The notes: generated by a model not told the origin, from the letters alone. Shown: positions 44,769-53,892, counted from the stretch's first letter. The stretch is 64,000 bases of DNA from Alkalimonas amylolytica (GCF_900107845.1 NZ_FNRM01000006.1:124001-188000); one strand, 5' to 3'. Program-made: numbers and translations.

Positions 44769-44804
44769 ATATTATCTTCTTTCATTATGACAGATTTATG
44801 AAAA
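44769..44804 (-). promoter_or_regulatory. Pho box and -10 of phoBR
   Basis: On the minus strand TTTTCATAAATCTGTCAT (44804-44787), 16 of 18 with consensus, then 10 nt and GATAAT (44776-44771) as the -10. TAATAT overlaps it by two bases downstream. Same spacing and same -10 hexamer as the porin promoter. Confidence 0.8.
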
Positions 44805-44854
44805 AACAAAACCAAACAAAAAATATACATTTCCAGCAACATAAATGCAGCTGC

Positions 44855-44885
44855 ATAAAAAAAGCCCTCCGGTAAGGAGGGCTAA
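44855..44885 (-). terminator. Rho-independent terminator of the porin gene
   Basis: On the minus strand AGCCCTCC-TTACC-GGAGGGCT followed by seven T residues. It separates the porin gene from phoBR. Confidence 0.92.
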
Positions 44886-44911
44886 ATCCAGGGTAACAGG
44901 AAACAGCAGGA

Positions 44912-45928
44912 TTAGAAGTTGTAAATCAGGCCCAGGGAAAAACCTGAGCTGTTCTCACCAGCCAGAGCTGGTAAACGGGTATCACGGCCACCACTGGCGA
45001 TAGTGAAAGCTGCAGCATCGTCGTTTGAAGTCAGGCCATAGACCGCATACATGGTCAGAGCGCGACCAAAGTTGCGATCTACACCAATGGCCAACATGCT
45101 GGCACCAGAGTCCGTCAGGTCGTTTTTACCGGCCTGATAGAACTGACCACGCAGGGTGTAATCTTCGATTTTGTAGCTGGCACCGATGCCCCACACAGTG
45201 CGGTCACCACCCACCAGGTTGCTGGCATTTTGGTACAAAGCGGCAACTTTCAATTGCTTGCTCACATCGTAGCTGACACCCAGACGCAAGGCATTTGGAT
45301 CATCACCAGCGGCATTTTCATAGGTTTCATAGGCAATGGCAGCGTACAGGCCATTGGCATTGTAAGTGAATGAGGTGCTGTATGACTCACGGTCGTTATC
45401 GACAGTAGCATTCTCTGCATTGTGCGGCGTGTACTGAAAATCAAAAGTAAAACCATTCATCGCCGGGCTGCGGTAGTGAATACCGTTGCGGTACCGGTTA
45501 TCAAAGCTCATGCCAGGGCCACTGGTGATGTTACGGGCATCACCAACACGATCACCAAACATATCGGTGCGGCTGCGAATGGCTTTTAATGGCGTATCGA
45601 AGAAACCCATCCGCACCAAACCAAAGTCACCACGCAAGCCAAGGAATGAATCGCGGGTCGCAAAGCTGCCACCGCTTTGGTCGTAACGAATGTTTTGTTC
45701 CAGTTGCATGACTGCAGTTAAGCCTTCTGCCACTTCAGTGCTGGCAGCAAAACGCAGACGACTGGAGTTGCTGGACAGATTCAAACCACTGTCCACGCCA
45801 TCGTTCAGGTGATCTACCGACAGATGGGCACGACCTGATACTTTTACATTGATGTCATTTGCCAACGCTGGCACTGCACATGCAGAGACAACAGCAGCGG
45901 CAAGTAAAGATGTTTTGATGGTTTTCAT
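44912..45928 (-). CDS. Gram-negative porin, Pho-controlled (PhoE-like role)
   Basis: 338 aa from ATG with GGAG 6 bp upstream; the open frame to 46018 runs into the Pho boxes and is rejected. Signal peptide ending AVPALA. The mature protein is a typical general porin: alternating strands, the SGRAHLSVDHLNDG start, a loop-3-like region, GLRGDFGLVRMGFFDTP, and a C-terminal FSLGLIYNF with terminal Phe for BAM recognition. Forms trimers in the outer membrane. Two tandem Pho boxes upstream point to phosphate or polyphosphate passage. Confidence 0.9.
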   Translation of the reverse strand: MKTIKTSLLAAAVVSACAVPALANDINVKVSGRAHLSVDHLNDGVDSGLNLSSNSSRLRFAASTEVAEGLTAVMQLEQNIRYDQSGGSFATRDSFLGLRGDFGLVRMGFFDTPLKAIRSRTDMFGDRVGDARNITSGPGMSFDNRYRNGIHYRSPAMNGFTFDFQYTPHNAENATVDNDRESYSTSFTYNANGLYAAIAYETYENAAGDDPNALRLGVSYDVSKQLKVAALYQNASNLVGGDRTVWGIGASYKIEDYTLRGQFYQAGKNDLTDSGASMLAIGVDRNFGRALTMYAVYGLTSNDDAAAFTIASGGRDTRLPALAGENSSGFSLGLIYNF

Positions 45929-45979
45929 TCGGAACTCTCCAGACCTTATTATGGATGTCGACTTGTGTTTGCTGGCGTT

Positions 45980-46035
45980 ATTATCAAAGCAGGAGATGAC
46001 ACTAAAATGTCTTTTCAATGACAGTTTGATGACAA
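45980..46035 (-). promoter_or_regulatory. Two tandem Pho boxes and -10 of the porin gene
   Basis: Minus-strand heptamers TTGTCAT, CTGTCAT, AAGACAT and GTGTCAT begin at 46035, 46024, 46013 and 46002, exactly 11 bp apart. The first pair is 16 of 18 with consensus. Ten nt after the last heptamer is GATAAT (45985-45980). Predicted leader about 45 nt. Confidence 0.88.
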
Positions 46036-46083
46036 AAGGGCCCGAAGGCCCTTTTATTGCAGGAAGAATTCAAAGCAGCCCCG

Positions 46084-46803
46084 TTATTTACGGCCTTTAT
46101 CGACCACAGCTTCTACTTCTTCTTCGGTCAGATGGCTGACGTTCTGCCCTTTAGCAATAAAGATGCTGAATTCGCAAATATTCTGCGCATGATCACCAAT
46201 CCGCTCCAGCGCCCTAGCCACCCAGATCAGATGCAGGCCACGGGTAATTTGGCGCGTATCTTCCAGCATGTAGGTGAGGTTATGACGTAAAATACGGCCA
46301 TAGTCGTGATCGACCAGCTTATCTTGTTTCAGTATCGCCAAGGCCAGCGCAGCATCCATTTCTTTAAATGCTGATAGCGATTGCTGCAACATGTGCAGTA
46401 CCTTATCCCCCATCATTTCAATGTCTTCGAGCTGTGCTTCAGTCGGGCGCTGGCATTCTTCATCCAGCAGCTGTTTGGCGATGTGCTCGGCCTGATCACC
46501 AATCCGCTCAACATCGTTGATGCTTTTGAGCACGCCAACGATTAAACGCAAATCACGGGCCGCCGGCTGACGACGGGCAATGATTTCCAGGCAATGTTCT
46601 TCAATACCAATTTCGTGGGTATTGACAGTACGATCAGTCTGAATCACTTCCAGTGCCAAGTCACGGTCGCCTTTAATAAAAGCTTTGATGGCATCACGGA
46701 GCTGTTGCTCAACCAAGGCGCCCATAGTAAGCAAGCGGTCGACCGCTTCGTTTAATTCATCGTCGTACGACTGGGAGTAATGTCCGGTAATTTTATTCAT
46801 CAT
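46084..46803 (-). CDS. phoU: PhoU, phosphate-signalling regulator, operon 2
   Basis: 239 aa; ATG at 46803 with AGGA 5 bp upstream. Two PhoU repeats with DRTVNTHEIGIEEHCLEIIARRQPAARDLR and LIWVARALERIGDHAQNICEFSIFIAKG. Similar in length and pattern to PhoU1 (32072-32782) but clearly diverged, so the two operons are not a recent duplication. Ends the second pst operon; 24 bp after pstB2. Confidence 0.94.
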   Translation of the reverse strand: MMNKITGHYSQSYDDELNEAVDRLLTMGALVEQQLRDAIKAFIKGDRDLALEVIQTDRTVNTHEIGIEEHCLEIIARRQPAARDLRLIVGVLKSINDVERIGDQAEHIAKQLLDEECQRPTEAQLEDIEMMGDKVLHMLQQSLSAFKEMDAALALAILKQDKLVDHDYGRILRHNLTYMLEDTRQITRGLHLIWVARALERIGDHAQNICEFSIFIAKGQNVSHLTEEEVEAVVDKGRK

Positions 46804-46826
46804 CAATGTCCTCTGATCCCGCCTGT

Positions 46827-47672
46827 TTAGCCGTAACGGCCGGTAATGTAGTCTTCGGTTCGCTTGTTTTGCGGGTTGGTAAAGACCTCGTTGGTCGGCC
46901 CTACTTCCACCAGCTCCCCCAGATGGAAAAAGGCGGTGCGATCCGAGACCCGGGCCGCCTGCTGCATGTTGTGCGTGACCATCACGATGGTGAAGTTGGT
47001 TTTCAGCTCATCAATCAGCTCTTCAATAATCGAAGTGGCGATTGGATCCAGTGCAGAGCAGGGCTCATCCATCAAAATCACCTCGGGGCTAACCGCTATA
47101 GTACGGGCAATGCACAGGCGCTGTTGCTGCCCCCCGGACAAACCGGTACCCGGCTGCGCTAATCGGTCTTTTACTTCGTTCCACAGGCCGGCTTTACGCA
47201 GGCTGGACTCGACGATGTCATCCAGATCCGATTTTTTGCTCGCCAGACCATGCAATTTCGGTCCATAGGCGATGTTGTCGTAAATCGATTTTGGAAAAGG
47301 GTTTGGCTTTTGAAACACCATGCCAACCTGAGCACGCAGCTGCACCACGTCCAGTCGTGGGTCGTACATGTTCTGGCCATCCAGTTCAATCAGGCCGGTC
47401 ACCCGGCAGCTGTCGATGGTGTCGTTCATCCGGTTCAGGCAGCGCAAAAAGGTCGACTTGCCGCAGCCGGATGGGCCGATAAAGGCCAATACCTCGTTTT
47501 TCGCAACATCCATGTCGATGCCTTTGATGGCTTCGCTCGCGCCATAAAAGACTTTGACATCGCGGGCTTTCATCTTCAATTCAGTTTGTGCATTCATCGC
47601 CAGGCCTGCTGTTAAGTTCGGTTGTTCTGTAAGTACGCTTGCATTGCGTTGATCTGTTATATCGCGTGTCAT
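46827..47672 (-). CDS. pstB: Phosphate ABC transporter ATP-binding protein PstB, operon 2
   Basis: 281 aa from ATG at 47672 (GGTGG upstream). Carries about 30 extra residues before the usual [11 protein letters not shown] start. Walker [10 protein letters not shown], signature LSGGQQQR, Walker [13 protein letters not shown], switch [13 protein letters not shown]: standard PstB, unlike operon 1 which has LSTGQQQR. An internal ATG at about residue 26 could be used. Overlaps the pstA2 end only if the GTG at 47681 is the start. Confidence 0.93.
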   Translation of the reverse strand: MTRDITDQRNASVLTEQPNLTAGLAMNAQTELKMKARDVKVFYGASEAIKGIDMDVAKNEVLAFIGPSGCGKSTFLRCLNRMNDTIDSCRVTGLIELDGQNMYDPRLDVVQLRAQVGMVFQKPNPFPKSIYDNIAYGPKLHGLASKKSDLDDIVESSLRKAGLWNEVKDRLAQPGTGLSGGQQQRLCIARTIAVSPEVILMDEPCSALDPIATSIIEELIDELKTNFTIVMVTHNMQQAARVSDRTAFFHLGELVEVGPTNEVFTNPQNKRTEDYITGRYG

Positions 47673-47674
47673 AG

Positions 47675-49042
47675 TTACCACCGCCGTTCAAATTTTTTCC
47701 GCAGCCAGATGGCCAGGCCATTCAAACTGATCATCATGGTCAGCAGCACGATAATGGCGGCTGAAGTACGGGCTTCAAAAAAGTTACGCAACTCGTTGCC
47801 CTGCCAGAGGAAAATCTGTACCGGCAAGGCGGTTGACTGCTCAAAAGGAGTAGCCGGCACACTGGCCACGAAGGACTTCATGCCAATCAGCAGCAGCGGT
47901 GCCGCTTCTCCCAGAGCCTGGGCAACCCCAAGGATGGATGCTGTTAGAATGCCAGGAATGGCCAGCGGCAGCACATGATGGAAAATGGTCTGCATCTTGG
48001 ACGCACCCAGGCCAAGCGCTGCCTGGCGGATCGAAGGCGGAATGGCTTTTAGCGTTGAGCGGGTGGCAATAATCACCGTCGGCAATGTCATCAGCGACAG
48101 CACCAAACCACCCACCACAGGTGCTGACATTGGCAAATTAAACCAGCCGATAAAGACCGAAGCCCCCAGCAAACCAAAAACGATGGAAGGCACCGCCGCC
48201 AGGTTGTTGATGTTCACCTCCACCAAATCGGTGATTTTGTTACGTGGGGCAAACTCTTCCAGGTAGATGGCTGCGGCCACACCCATTGGAACGGCCAGCA
48301 GCATCACAATCAGCATCATAAAAAGCGAGCCCATAAAGGCACCAGCCAAGCCAGCTGAGGCCAGTGAGCTGCGCGAGTCCGGGTTCATAAAAAGGGCAAA
48401 GCTGAAACGGTTTTGAATCACACCCGAGGCATAGAGCTCATCAGCCCACTGCCGGACAATAGGTGACAGCTGCTGCTGATGATCCGGCAAACTGCGATCG
48501 ATGTTGCCTTTTAACCAAACATCGACGTTGGCATCGGTTAATAGATTCAGCCGCCGGGTCTGGCCGATGATGGACGGATCGTCAATCACCATATCCCGCA
48601 GGGCAAAACGCTCGCCGGAAGTCACCATACGGAGTACCTGCCGGCGGTGCTGGTCGGCATCCGGCAGCACTTGCATCAAGGCATCGGAAATAATGCGGTT
48701 GAAGTTGATCATGCCCACTTCACTGCGCCAGGCCAGATCGCGCTCACGGAAAGCATTGTCGCTCTCGCCACGCTGCTGCACTGGCTTGTCGCTGATTTGC
48801 AAAATGGCCGGATCAAAATGAATGTCCAGCGTGATGCTGGCCTGCCAAAATGCCGGTAAGCCTTTGGAAAAAATATTGATAAATAGTAGCGCTACCAATG
48901 CCAGGCTGATCATCACAGCCGTTAACCCGGTAAAGCGGAACAGGGTTTCCTGCCGGTGCCGGCGGGCCAGCGAAGCCGCTACTTTTTGCTGCACAGCACT
49001 TTTTGCTGGCTGTGCCGGAGCCTTTTCAGTCAAAGTCGTCAT
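47675..49042 (-). CDS. pstA: Phosphate ABC transporter permease PstA, operon 2
   Basis: 455 aa, long form with a soluble insert of about 160 residues after the first membrane segment (about 70-230). Core: [60 protein letters not shown] and [41 protein letters not shown]. Partner of PstC2. 3 bp after pstC2. Confidence 0.93.
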   Translation of the reverse strand: MTTLTEKAPAQPAKSAVQQKVAASLARRHRQETLFRFTGLTAVMISLALVALLFINIFSKGLPAFWQASITLDIHFDPAILQISDKPVQQRGESDNAFRERDLAWRSEVGMINFNRIISDALMQVLPDADQHRRQVLRMVTSGERFALRDMVIDDPSIIGQTRRLNLLTDANVDVWLKGNIDRSLPDHQQQLSPIVRQWADELYASGVIQNRFSFALFMNPDSRSSLASAGLAGAFMGSLFMMLIVMLLAVPMGVAAAIYLEEFAPRNKITDLVEVNINNLAAVPSIVFGLLGASVFIGWFNLPMSAPVVGGLVLSLMTLPTVIIATRSTLKAIPPSIRQAALGLGASKMQTIFHHVLPLAIPGILTASILGVAQALGEAAPLLLIGMKSFVASVPATPFEQSTALPVQIFLWQGNELRNFFEARTSAAIIVLLTMMISLNGLAIWLRKKFERRW

Positions 49043-49045
49043 GGC

Positions 49046-50440
49046 TTACTCGTACTGTTCACGGTATTTACGGACAATCACCAGGGCTACCACATTCAGC
49101 AGCAGGGTGATCACGAACAAGGTTAAACCCAGCGCAAAGGCCACCAGCGACTGCGGGCTGGAGAAATCGTTATCGCCGGTTAACTGGTTAACAATGGTCA
49201 CGGTCATGGTGGAGACCGCCTCAAACGGATTAGCCGTTAATGAAGGACTATTGCCTGCCGCCAACACCACGATCATGGTCTCGCCAATGGCCCGGCTGGC
49301 TGCCAGCAAAATGGCACCGACAATGCCCGGCAAGGCCGCCGGCAATACCACCTTGCGGATGGTTTCCGATTTGGTCGCGCCAAGACCCAGGGAGCCATCG
49401 CGCAAAGATTTCGGTACCTGGGTGATGATGTCATCCGACAGCGACGAGATAAATGGGATAATCATAATGCCCATCACTACCCCAGCGGTCAGTGCTGAAG
49501 TGGCGCGGATATCCAGCCCCAGTGTCTCGCCCATCTCAGATAAAAATGGCCCGACCGTAACCAGTGCAAAGAAGCCATACACGATGGTCGGAATGCCGGC
49601 CAGCACTTCGATAATCGGCTTGGCGGTGGCACGGAGCTTGGGTGATGCATACTCCGCTAGGTAAATCGCCGCCAACAGCCCCAGCGGAATCGCCACCAGC
49701 ATGGCAATGCAGGCAATCATAAAGGTACCAGCCAGCAGGGGCAGCATGCCAAAACTACCCTGATCACCGGTTAAGGAGCCTTCCCCTACCCCCGAAGTAG
49801 AAAAACGCGGGTTCCAGGTGGTGCCAAAGAAAAAGTCCATCGGGCTAACAAAAGAGAAGAAGCGCAGCGACTCACCGACCATTGACAGCACAATACCGAT
49901 GGTGGTCAAAATGGCCACGGTGGAACACAGCACCAGAGCGGTTTTGACCACTTTTTCAATCTGGTTGCGCGCCCGGTGTAGTGGCGTAATGGTCCGGTAG
50001 CTGTACAACATACCGGCCGACGCCACCGCCGCCATCAGCGCCAGCATCAGACCATTGCTGAGCTGACGGGTATCGCGTAAAAAGGCTGCCGCCTGTAATT
50101 CCCAGTCGGCCGCTTCACTGACCACGCCAAAGTTAGCGGCCAGATTGCCGATGCGACGCAGCGCTACCCGCAACTCTTGCGGATCCTGCGTGATGGCGTC
50201 CGGTAATTGCGCCGTCAGCAACTGCTGAATGGCCCAGGGCGAGCCCCAACTCCACAACAAAAAGACAAAAAAGGCCGGTAAAACTGCCCAAAGCCCCACC
50301 ATCACGCCGTAATGGTGCGGCCTGGAATGCATTCTCTGGGTAGGGTGTTGTCCGGCAACCTGTCGGGTTCGTACCAGACCTAGCTGATAGGCGATGGCCA
50401 TTAAGGCCAACAGCGCCATCATCAGGGTGAGATTACTCAT
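49046..50440 (-). CDS. pstC: Phosphate ABC transporter permease PstC, operon 2
   Basis: 464 aa. Membrane segments near 1-20 and 45-65, a soluble part, then the permease core GTFMIACIAMLVAIPLGLLAAIYLAEYASPKLRATAKPIIEVLAGIPTIVYGFFA with SDDIITQVPKSLRDGSLGLGATKSETIRKVVLPAALPGIVGAILLAASRAIGETM. Has its own Pho box and -10 upstream, so can be expressed apart from pstS2. Confidence 0.93.
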   Translation of the reverse strand: MSNLTLMMALLALMAIAYQLGLVRTRQVAGQHPTQRMHSRPHHYGVMVGLWAVLPAFFVFLLWSWGSPWAIQQLLTAQLPDAITQDPQELRVALRRIGNLAANFGVVSEAADWELQAAAFLRDTRQLSNGLMLALMAAVASAGMLYSYRTITPLHRARNQIEKVVKTALVLCSTVAILTTIGIVLSMVGESLRFFSFVSPMDFFFGTTWNPRFSTSGVGEGSLTGDQGSFGMLPLLAGTFMIACIAMLVAIPLGLLAAIYLAEYASPKLRATAKPIIEVLAGIPTIVYGFFALVTVGPFLSEMGETLGLDIRATSALTAGVVMGIMIIPFISSLSDDIITQVPKSLRDGSLGLGATKSETIRKVVLPAALPGIVGAILLAASRAIGETMIVVLAAGNSPSLTANPFEAVSTMTVTIVNQLTGDNDFSSPQSLVAFALGLTLFVITLLLNVVALVIVRKYREQYE

Positions 50441-50479
50441 GCGAGCTCCATGTTACAGCGACAAATTTCAGCTGCAGGC

Positions 50480-50513
50480 AGTGTAAAAGATGAAGATGAC
50501 AGAAATATGACAA
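50480..50513 (-). promoter_or_regulatory. Internal Pho box and -10 ahead of pstC2
   Basis: Minus strand TTGTCATATTTCTGTCAT (50513-50496), 15-16 of 18 with the consensus, then 10 nt and TACACT (50485-50480). Predicted start near 50473, 33 nt before the pstC2 ATG. It lies between pstS2 and pstC2. Confidence 0.82.
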
Positions 50514-50536
50514 AGCCACCTGCAAGAGGTGGCTTT
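50512..50536 (-). terminator. Hairpin between pstS2 and pstC2 (attenuator or terminator)
   Basis: Stem AAAGCCACCT / AGGTGGCTTT with a 5-nt loop, 22 bp past the pstS2 stop. The T-tract is short (TTT then GTC), so it may act as a partial terminator or an mRNA stabiliser that raises pstS2 over pstCAB. Confidence 0.65.
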
Positions 50537-50558
50537 GTGGCTATCTAAATAAACGCTC

Positions 50559-51593
50559 TTATTGTGCTTTCAAGGCAGTACGGCTGCGGATGGTTTGCAC
50601 CACTTCGGCACGCTCATTGTCCGCCAGTGGGATCAGACCGGCTTCTTCCAGCGGGCTACCAAAACCAGCGTTGCCTTCAGACACGAAGAACTCAGCAAAT
50701 TCCTGCAAACCTGGGATCACGCCGATGTGCTCGCCTTTTACGTAGAAGAACAGTGGGCGCGATACCGGGTAGGTACCAGCGATGATGTTGTCGATGGTAG
50801 GTACTACGCCAGATACCGTTGCGACCTTGATGCGGTCACGGTTAGACTCGTAGAAGCTCAGACCAAACACACCGATAGCATCACGCTGTGCTTGCAAACG
50901 GGCCAGCGTTTCGGTGTAGTCACCAGCGATTTCGATGATACGACCATCGGTACGCATCGCCAGACAGAAGTTGTTGCGCTCTGAGCGCTCCATCGCCTGC
51001 ACTTCAGTGAAGGTATTGCAACCAGCCAGAATCACGTTCTCTTCGTACACTTCACGGGTACCGTGGTTAGAGCCCGGGATGGCCAGAATGATTTCCTGAT
51101 TTGGCAACGAGCTGTCAATCTGGTTCCAGCGGGTGTATGGGTTGGCAACCATACGGCCGTTTTGTGGCACTTGCGCCGCTTGCGCCAGGAATACATGCTC
51201 AGGTTTCAAATGAAAGTCACCAGCATCAATGCGCGAGGCAAAAACGATACCGTCGTAACCGATTTTCACTTCAATCACTTGATTGACGCCGTTTTGATGG
51301 CAGTTGGCCAACTCATTCGGGCGGATTGGACGTGATGAGTTTGCTACGTCGATGGTGTTGGCACCCACACCCTGACAGAACTGGCGCAGACCACCGCCTG
51401 AGCCGCCAGAGCCAACCACAGGGGTACGAAACTGTGCGAAGTTGTTGCCGAACTCTTCCGCAGCAATGGAAGAAAATGGCAATACAGTGGATGAGCCTGC
51501 CACCTGAATGGTGTCACGAGCAGCCTGGGCACTAAAAGCTAAAGTCAGAGCAGCAGCGGTCAGAGCTACCTTGGTCAGTTGGTTCAGTTTCAT
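50559..51593 (-). CDS. pstS: Phosphate-binding periplasmic protein PstS, operon 2
   Basis: 344 aa. Signal peptide to AQA (about 24). Phosphate contacts are expected from VAGSSTVLPFS, GSGGSGGGL, NSSRPIR and PGSNHGTREVYEENV, all clear here. More like the high-affinity PstS of Pho regulons than PstS1. First gene of operon 2 (46084-51593), with a Pho box upstream. Confidence 0.94.
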   Translation of the reverse strand: MKLNQLTKVALTAAALTLAFSAQAARDTIQVAGSSTVLPFSSIAAEEFGNNFAQFRTPVVGSGGSGGGLRQFCQGVGANTIDVANSSRPIRPNELANCHQNGVNQVIEVKIGYDGIVFASRIDAGDFHLKPEHVFLAQAAQVPQNGRMVANPYTRWNQIDSSLPNQEIILAIPGSNHGTREVYEENVILAGCNTFTEVQAMERSERNNFCLAMRTDGRIIEIAGDYTETLARLQAQRDAIGVFGLSFYESNRDRIKVATVSGVVPTIDNIIAGTYPVSRPLFFYVKGEHIGVIPGLQEFAEFFVSEGNAGFGSPLEEAGLIPLADNERAEVVQTIRSRTALKAQ

Positions 51594-51651
51594 AATGTTG
51601 TCCTCGTCGGTATGTAAGTGGTTATCAACGCGCTTAGTCTGCAGCGCTTTT

Positions 51652-51669
51652 ATGTCAGGAATATGACAA
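51652..51669 (-). promoter_or_regulatory. Pho box upstream of pstS2
   Basis: Minus strand TTGTCATATTCCTGACAT, 58 bp before the start. About 14 of 18 with consensus, so weaker than the others. Ten nt further is CAGACT (51641-51636), a poor -10. Confidence 0.68.
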
Positions 51670-51678
51670 AATAAATTT

Positions 51679-53307
51679 TTACGCTTTAAATTGTTGCCAA
51701 CCAGCTGCTAGCTGCTCAGCTTGCTGATTCAGCTCACTACTGGCCATGGCCGCATCGCTCGCAGCGGTAGAGAGCTGAGCAATTTCATGGTTCAGTTGGT
51801 GAATGTTTTCCGCCGTACTGATAGCCACTTGCTGCTGCTCGTCGGTGGCGGTAAATATCTGCTGCGTCACCGCCATCATGCCGGCAATGGCCTGACGAAT
51901 GTCGTCAAAGTGCTGCTCACTGCGCTCTGCCAGGCTCACGCTAAGGTCCGTTTGCTGCCTGGCAGTCGCCATGGCCTGAGCGGCAGAACTGGCTTGCTGC
52001 TGCAACTGTTCAATCATGCTGCGTATAGACTCAGTGGCCTGATGGGTATTGGCAGAGAGCGTCCTAACTTCATCGGCTACCACCGAAAAGCCGCGCCCGG
52101 CTTCGCCAGCCCGCGCCGCCTCAATGGCAGCATTCAGTGCCAATAAGTTGGTTTGCTCGGAAATTTTTCGAATGACATCCAGCACTTTGGAAATTTCATT
52201 GGAGTCTTGCTGCAGTTTCAGCACCACCTCCGATCCCAAGTTAACCTGGCTAGCCAGTTGCTGAATAGTCTGCATGCTGTGTTGCACCACCTGCTGACCG
52301 GTATCGCTGAGCGCTCCGGCTTCCGTAGCTTTATCAGCACCACTTCGCGCCAGTTCAGCGACCTGCCGGATTGCCATGCTCATTTGCTCGACTGCAGTAG
52401 CCAACAAGTCGGCCTGACTGGCCTGAGTTTGAGTACCTGTGCGAATATCGCTGCTGCTGTGTTGCACCTGAAGCGCCTGGGCATTGAGCTGATTGGAGCC
52501 CTGTGATAAATCCTGGATCAGCTGCTGCATATGGCTGAGCATGGTATTGAGTGCTTTGGCTGCAGTGCTTATCTCATCCTGTCCCTGCTCAGGGGCCCGC
52601 AGGCGCAGATCGGAGCTGGCAGCAATCTGTCGCAGCAATTGGCTCAGTCCATCCAGTGGCTTGCGAATGGAGCCTTGGATGACCCAGATAAACAGGCTCA
52701 TCAGCAGCAATAAAACAGCGCCACCCAGCAAGTAGGCCAGACTGAGCCGTCTTGTCAGTAAGTCGGCATCATCCCGCACCAGTGCCGCAGCAGCGATTTG
52801 CTGCTGCACAAAAGCATCCACCACAGCACCAAAACCACTGATGTGCTGCTCGATTTCATTGTTGACGGTCGACTCATTCAGAATGCGTACCAAGAGCGCA
52901 TCGGTACCGGCCGGACTTAACCACTCGCGGTACTTGGCCATGGCAGCCGCGAAACCATGATCAAGCTCTGCATAGCCATCTTCAGCCAGCTCTGGGCGCA
53001 TGGCGCTAAAAGCGCGCCAGTGTTGCTCCGCCTGCGCTAAGTAGCTTTGCACCTGCTGGTCGGTGGCTTCGGCAGAGGCCCAGCCGGTGCGGTACTGGCG
53101 AATCGGTGCCAGCGCACTTTGCTGCAGCAGTTGCTGTGCGCCCATCACATCGGTGAGTATGGCCAGATGCTCGTCGTACAACTGGTGGAAATAACGATCT
53201 TTAGTGCTGGCAACCCAGAACGAGGACAACAACAACAAGACGATAAAAACAAGCGGGATCCCTCCCAATAGCAACATCCGTGTCCTGATTTTTAAACTGG
53301 ACACCAT
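51679..53307 (-). CDS. Methyl-accepting chemotaxis protein, Pho-controlled; candidate phosphate receptor
   Basis: 542 aa. Membrane segment about 10-30, a helical periplasmic sensor of about 155 residues with four-helix-bundle character, second membrane segment about 188-210, HAMP, then the signalling domain with hairpin tip [38 protein letters not shown]. No C-terminal CheR-docking pentapeptide. A Pho box and -10 lie upstream. Pseudomonas CtpL and CtpH are phosphate receptors with helical sensors; similar ligand sensing here is inference. Confidence 0.9.
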   Translation of the reverse strand: MVSSLKIRTRMLLLGGIPLVFIVLLLLSSFWVASTKDRYFHQLYDEHLAILTDVMGAQQLLQQSALAPIRQYRTGWASAEATDQQVQSYLAQAEQHWRAFSAMRPELAEDGYAELDHGFAAAMAKYREWLSPAGTDALLVRILNESTVNNEIEQHISGFGAVVDAFVQQQIAAAALVRDDADLLTRRLSLAYLLGGAVLLLLMSLFIWVIQGSIRKPLDGLSQLLRQIAASSDLRLRAPEQGQDEISTAAKALNTMLSHMQQLIQDLSQGSNQLNAQALQVQHSSSDIRTGTQTQASQADLLATAVEQMSMAIRQVAELARSGADKATEAGALSDTGQQVVQHSMQTIQQLASQVNLGSEVVLKLQQDSNEISKVLDVIRKISEQTNLLALNAAIEAARAGEAGRGFSVVADEVRTLSANTHQATESIRSMIEQLQQQASSAAQAMATARQQTDLSVSLAERSEQHFDDIRQAIAGMMAVTQQIFTATDEQQQVAISTAENIHQLNHEIAQLSTAASDAAMASSELNQQAEQLAAGWQQFKA

Positions 53308-53341
53308 CTATTTGCTCACTATGTACAATCTGGGTGACCCG

Positions 53342-53375
53342 ATCCTAACGTCATCAGATGGCATTTTTATGACAA
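53342..53375 (-). promoter_or_regulatory. Pho box and -10 of the chemoreceptor gene
   Basis: Minus strand TTGTCATAAAAATGCCAT (53375-53358), 15 of 18 with the consensus, then 10 nt and TAGGAT (53347-53342). Predicted leader about 30 nt. Confidence 0.75.
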
Positions 53376-53395
53376 TAACATCACCAACAGCGTCA

Positions 53396-53441
53396 CTGTC
53401 ATCAAACTGTCATTTGACATTCGAAATTCCATATATATGAT
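53396..53441 (+). promoter_or_regulatory. Pho box plus sigma-70 promoter of the ars operon
   Basis: CTGTCATCAAACTGTCAT (53396-53413), 17 of 18 with the consensus, directly abuts TTGACA (53414-53419). A 16-nt spacer leads to TATGAT (53436-53441). The arsC ATG follows 30 nt later. The box is next to, and opposite to, that of the chemoreceptor gene. Confidence 0.88.
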
Positions 53442-53471
53442 TTGATGCATATCCAATACATGGAGACAGCC

Positions 53472-53882
53472 ATGACTGCCAGCAAAAGCATCATCTTTAT
53501 TTGTACCGAAAACTCAGCCCGCTCTCAGTTGGCAGAAGCCTACTTTCGCGAACAAGCCGGTGATCGTTTTATGGTGGCAAGTGCCGGCACAGAGCCAGGT
53601 CAAATCGACCCTCGGGTCTTCAGCACCTTAGAGGCCAGGCAGATTCCAGCCAACACCTTACGCAGCAAGCCCTTGAGTGAGTTTTCAAATCACCATTTTG
53701 ATTATGCGGTGCTGCTGTGTGACAAAGCCAGGCAGGAATGCGTGCATCAGCTGAATGCAACGGAAATTTTAAGCTGGGACTTTGAAGATCCGAAACCGAA
53801 AAAAGGCCAGAAACCTTTTGATGTGGTGCTGAATGAATTATCCGAGCGCATCAAGTACTTTTTATTGTTTCAGGACAAGTGA
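53472..53882 (+). CDS. arsC: Low-molecular-weight phosphatase family arsenate reductase
   Basis: 136 aa from ATG with GGAG 6 bp upstream. P-loop CTENSARS with Cys11 and Arg17 (CX5R), and the acid loop WDFEDPKPKKG near residue 97. It belongs to the LMW-PTP/thioredoxin-type ArsC fold. Only Cys11 is obvious; a second and third cysteine (CDKARQEC, about 78-84) fit the redox relay of this class. Reduces arsenate to arsenite; a phosphatase role is the alternative. First gene of the ars operon. Confidence 0.82.
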   Translation: MTASKSIIFICTENSARSQLAEAYFREQAGDRFMVASAGTEPGQIDPRVFSTLEARQIPANTLRSKPLSEFSNHHFDYAVLLCDKARQECVHQLNATEILSWDFEDPKPKKGQKPFDVVLNELSERIKYFLLFQDK

Positions 53883-53892
53883 GCCAACCAGC

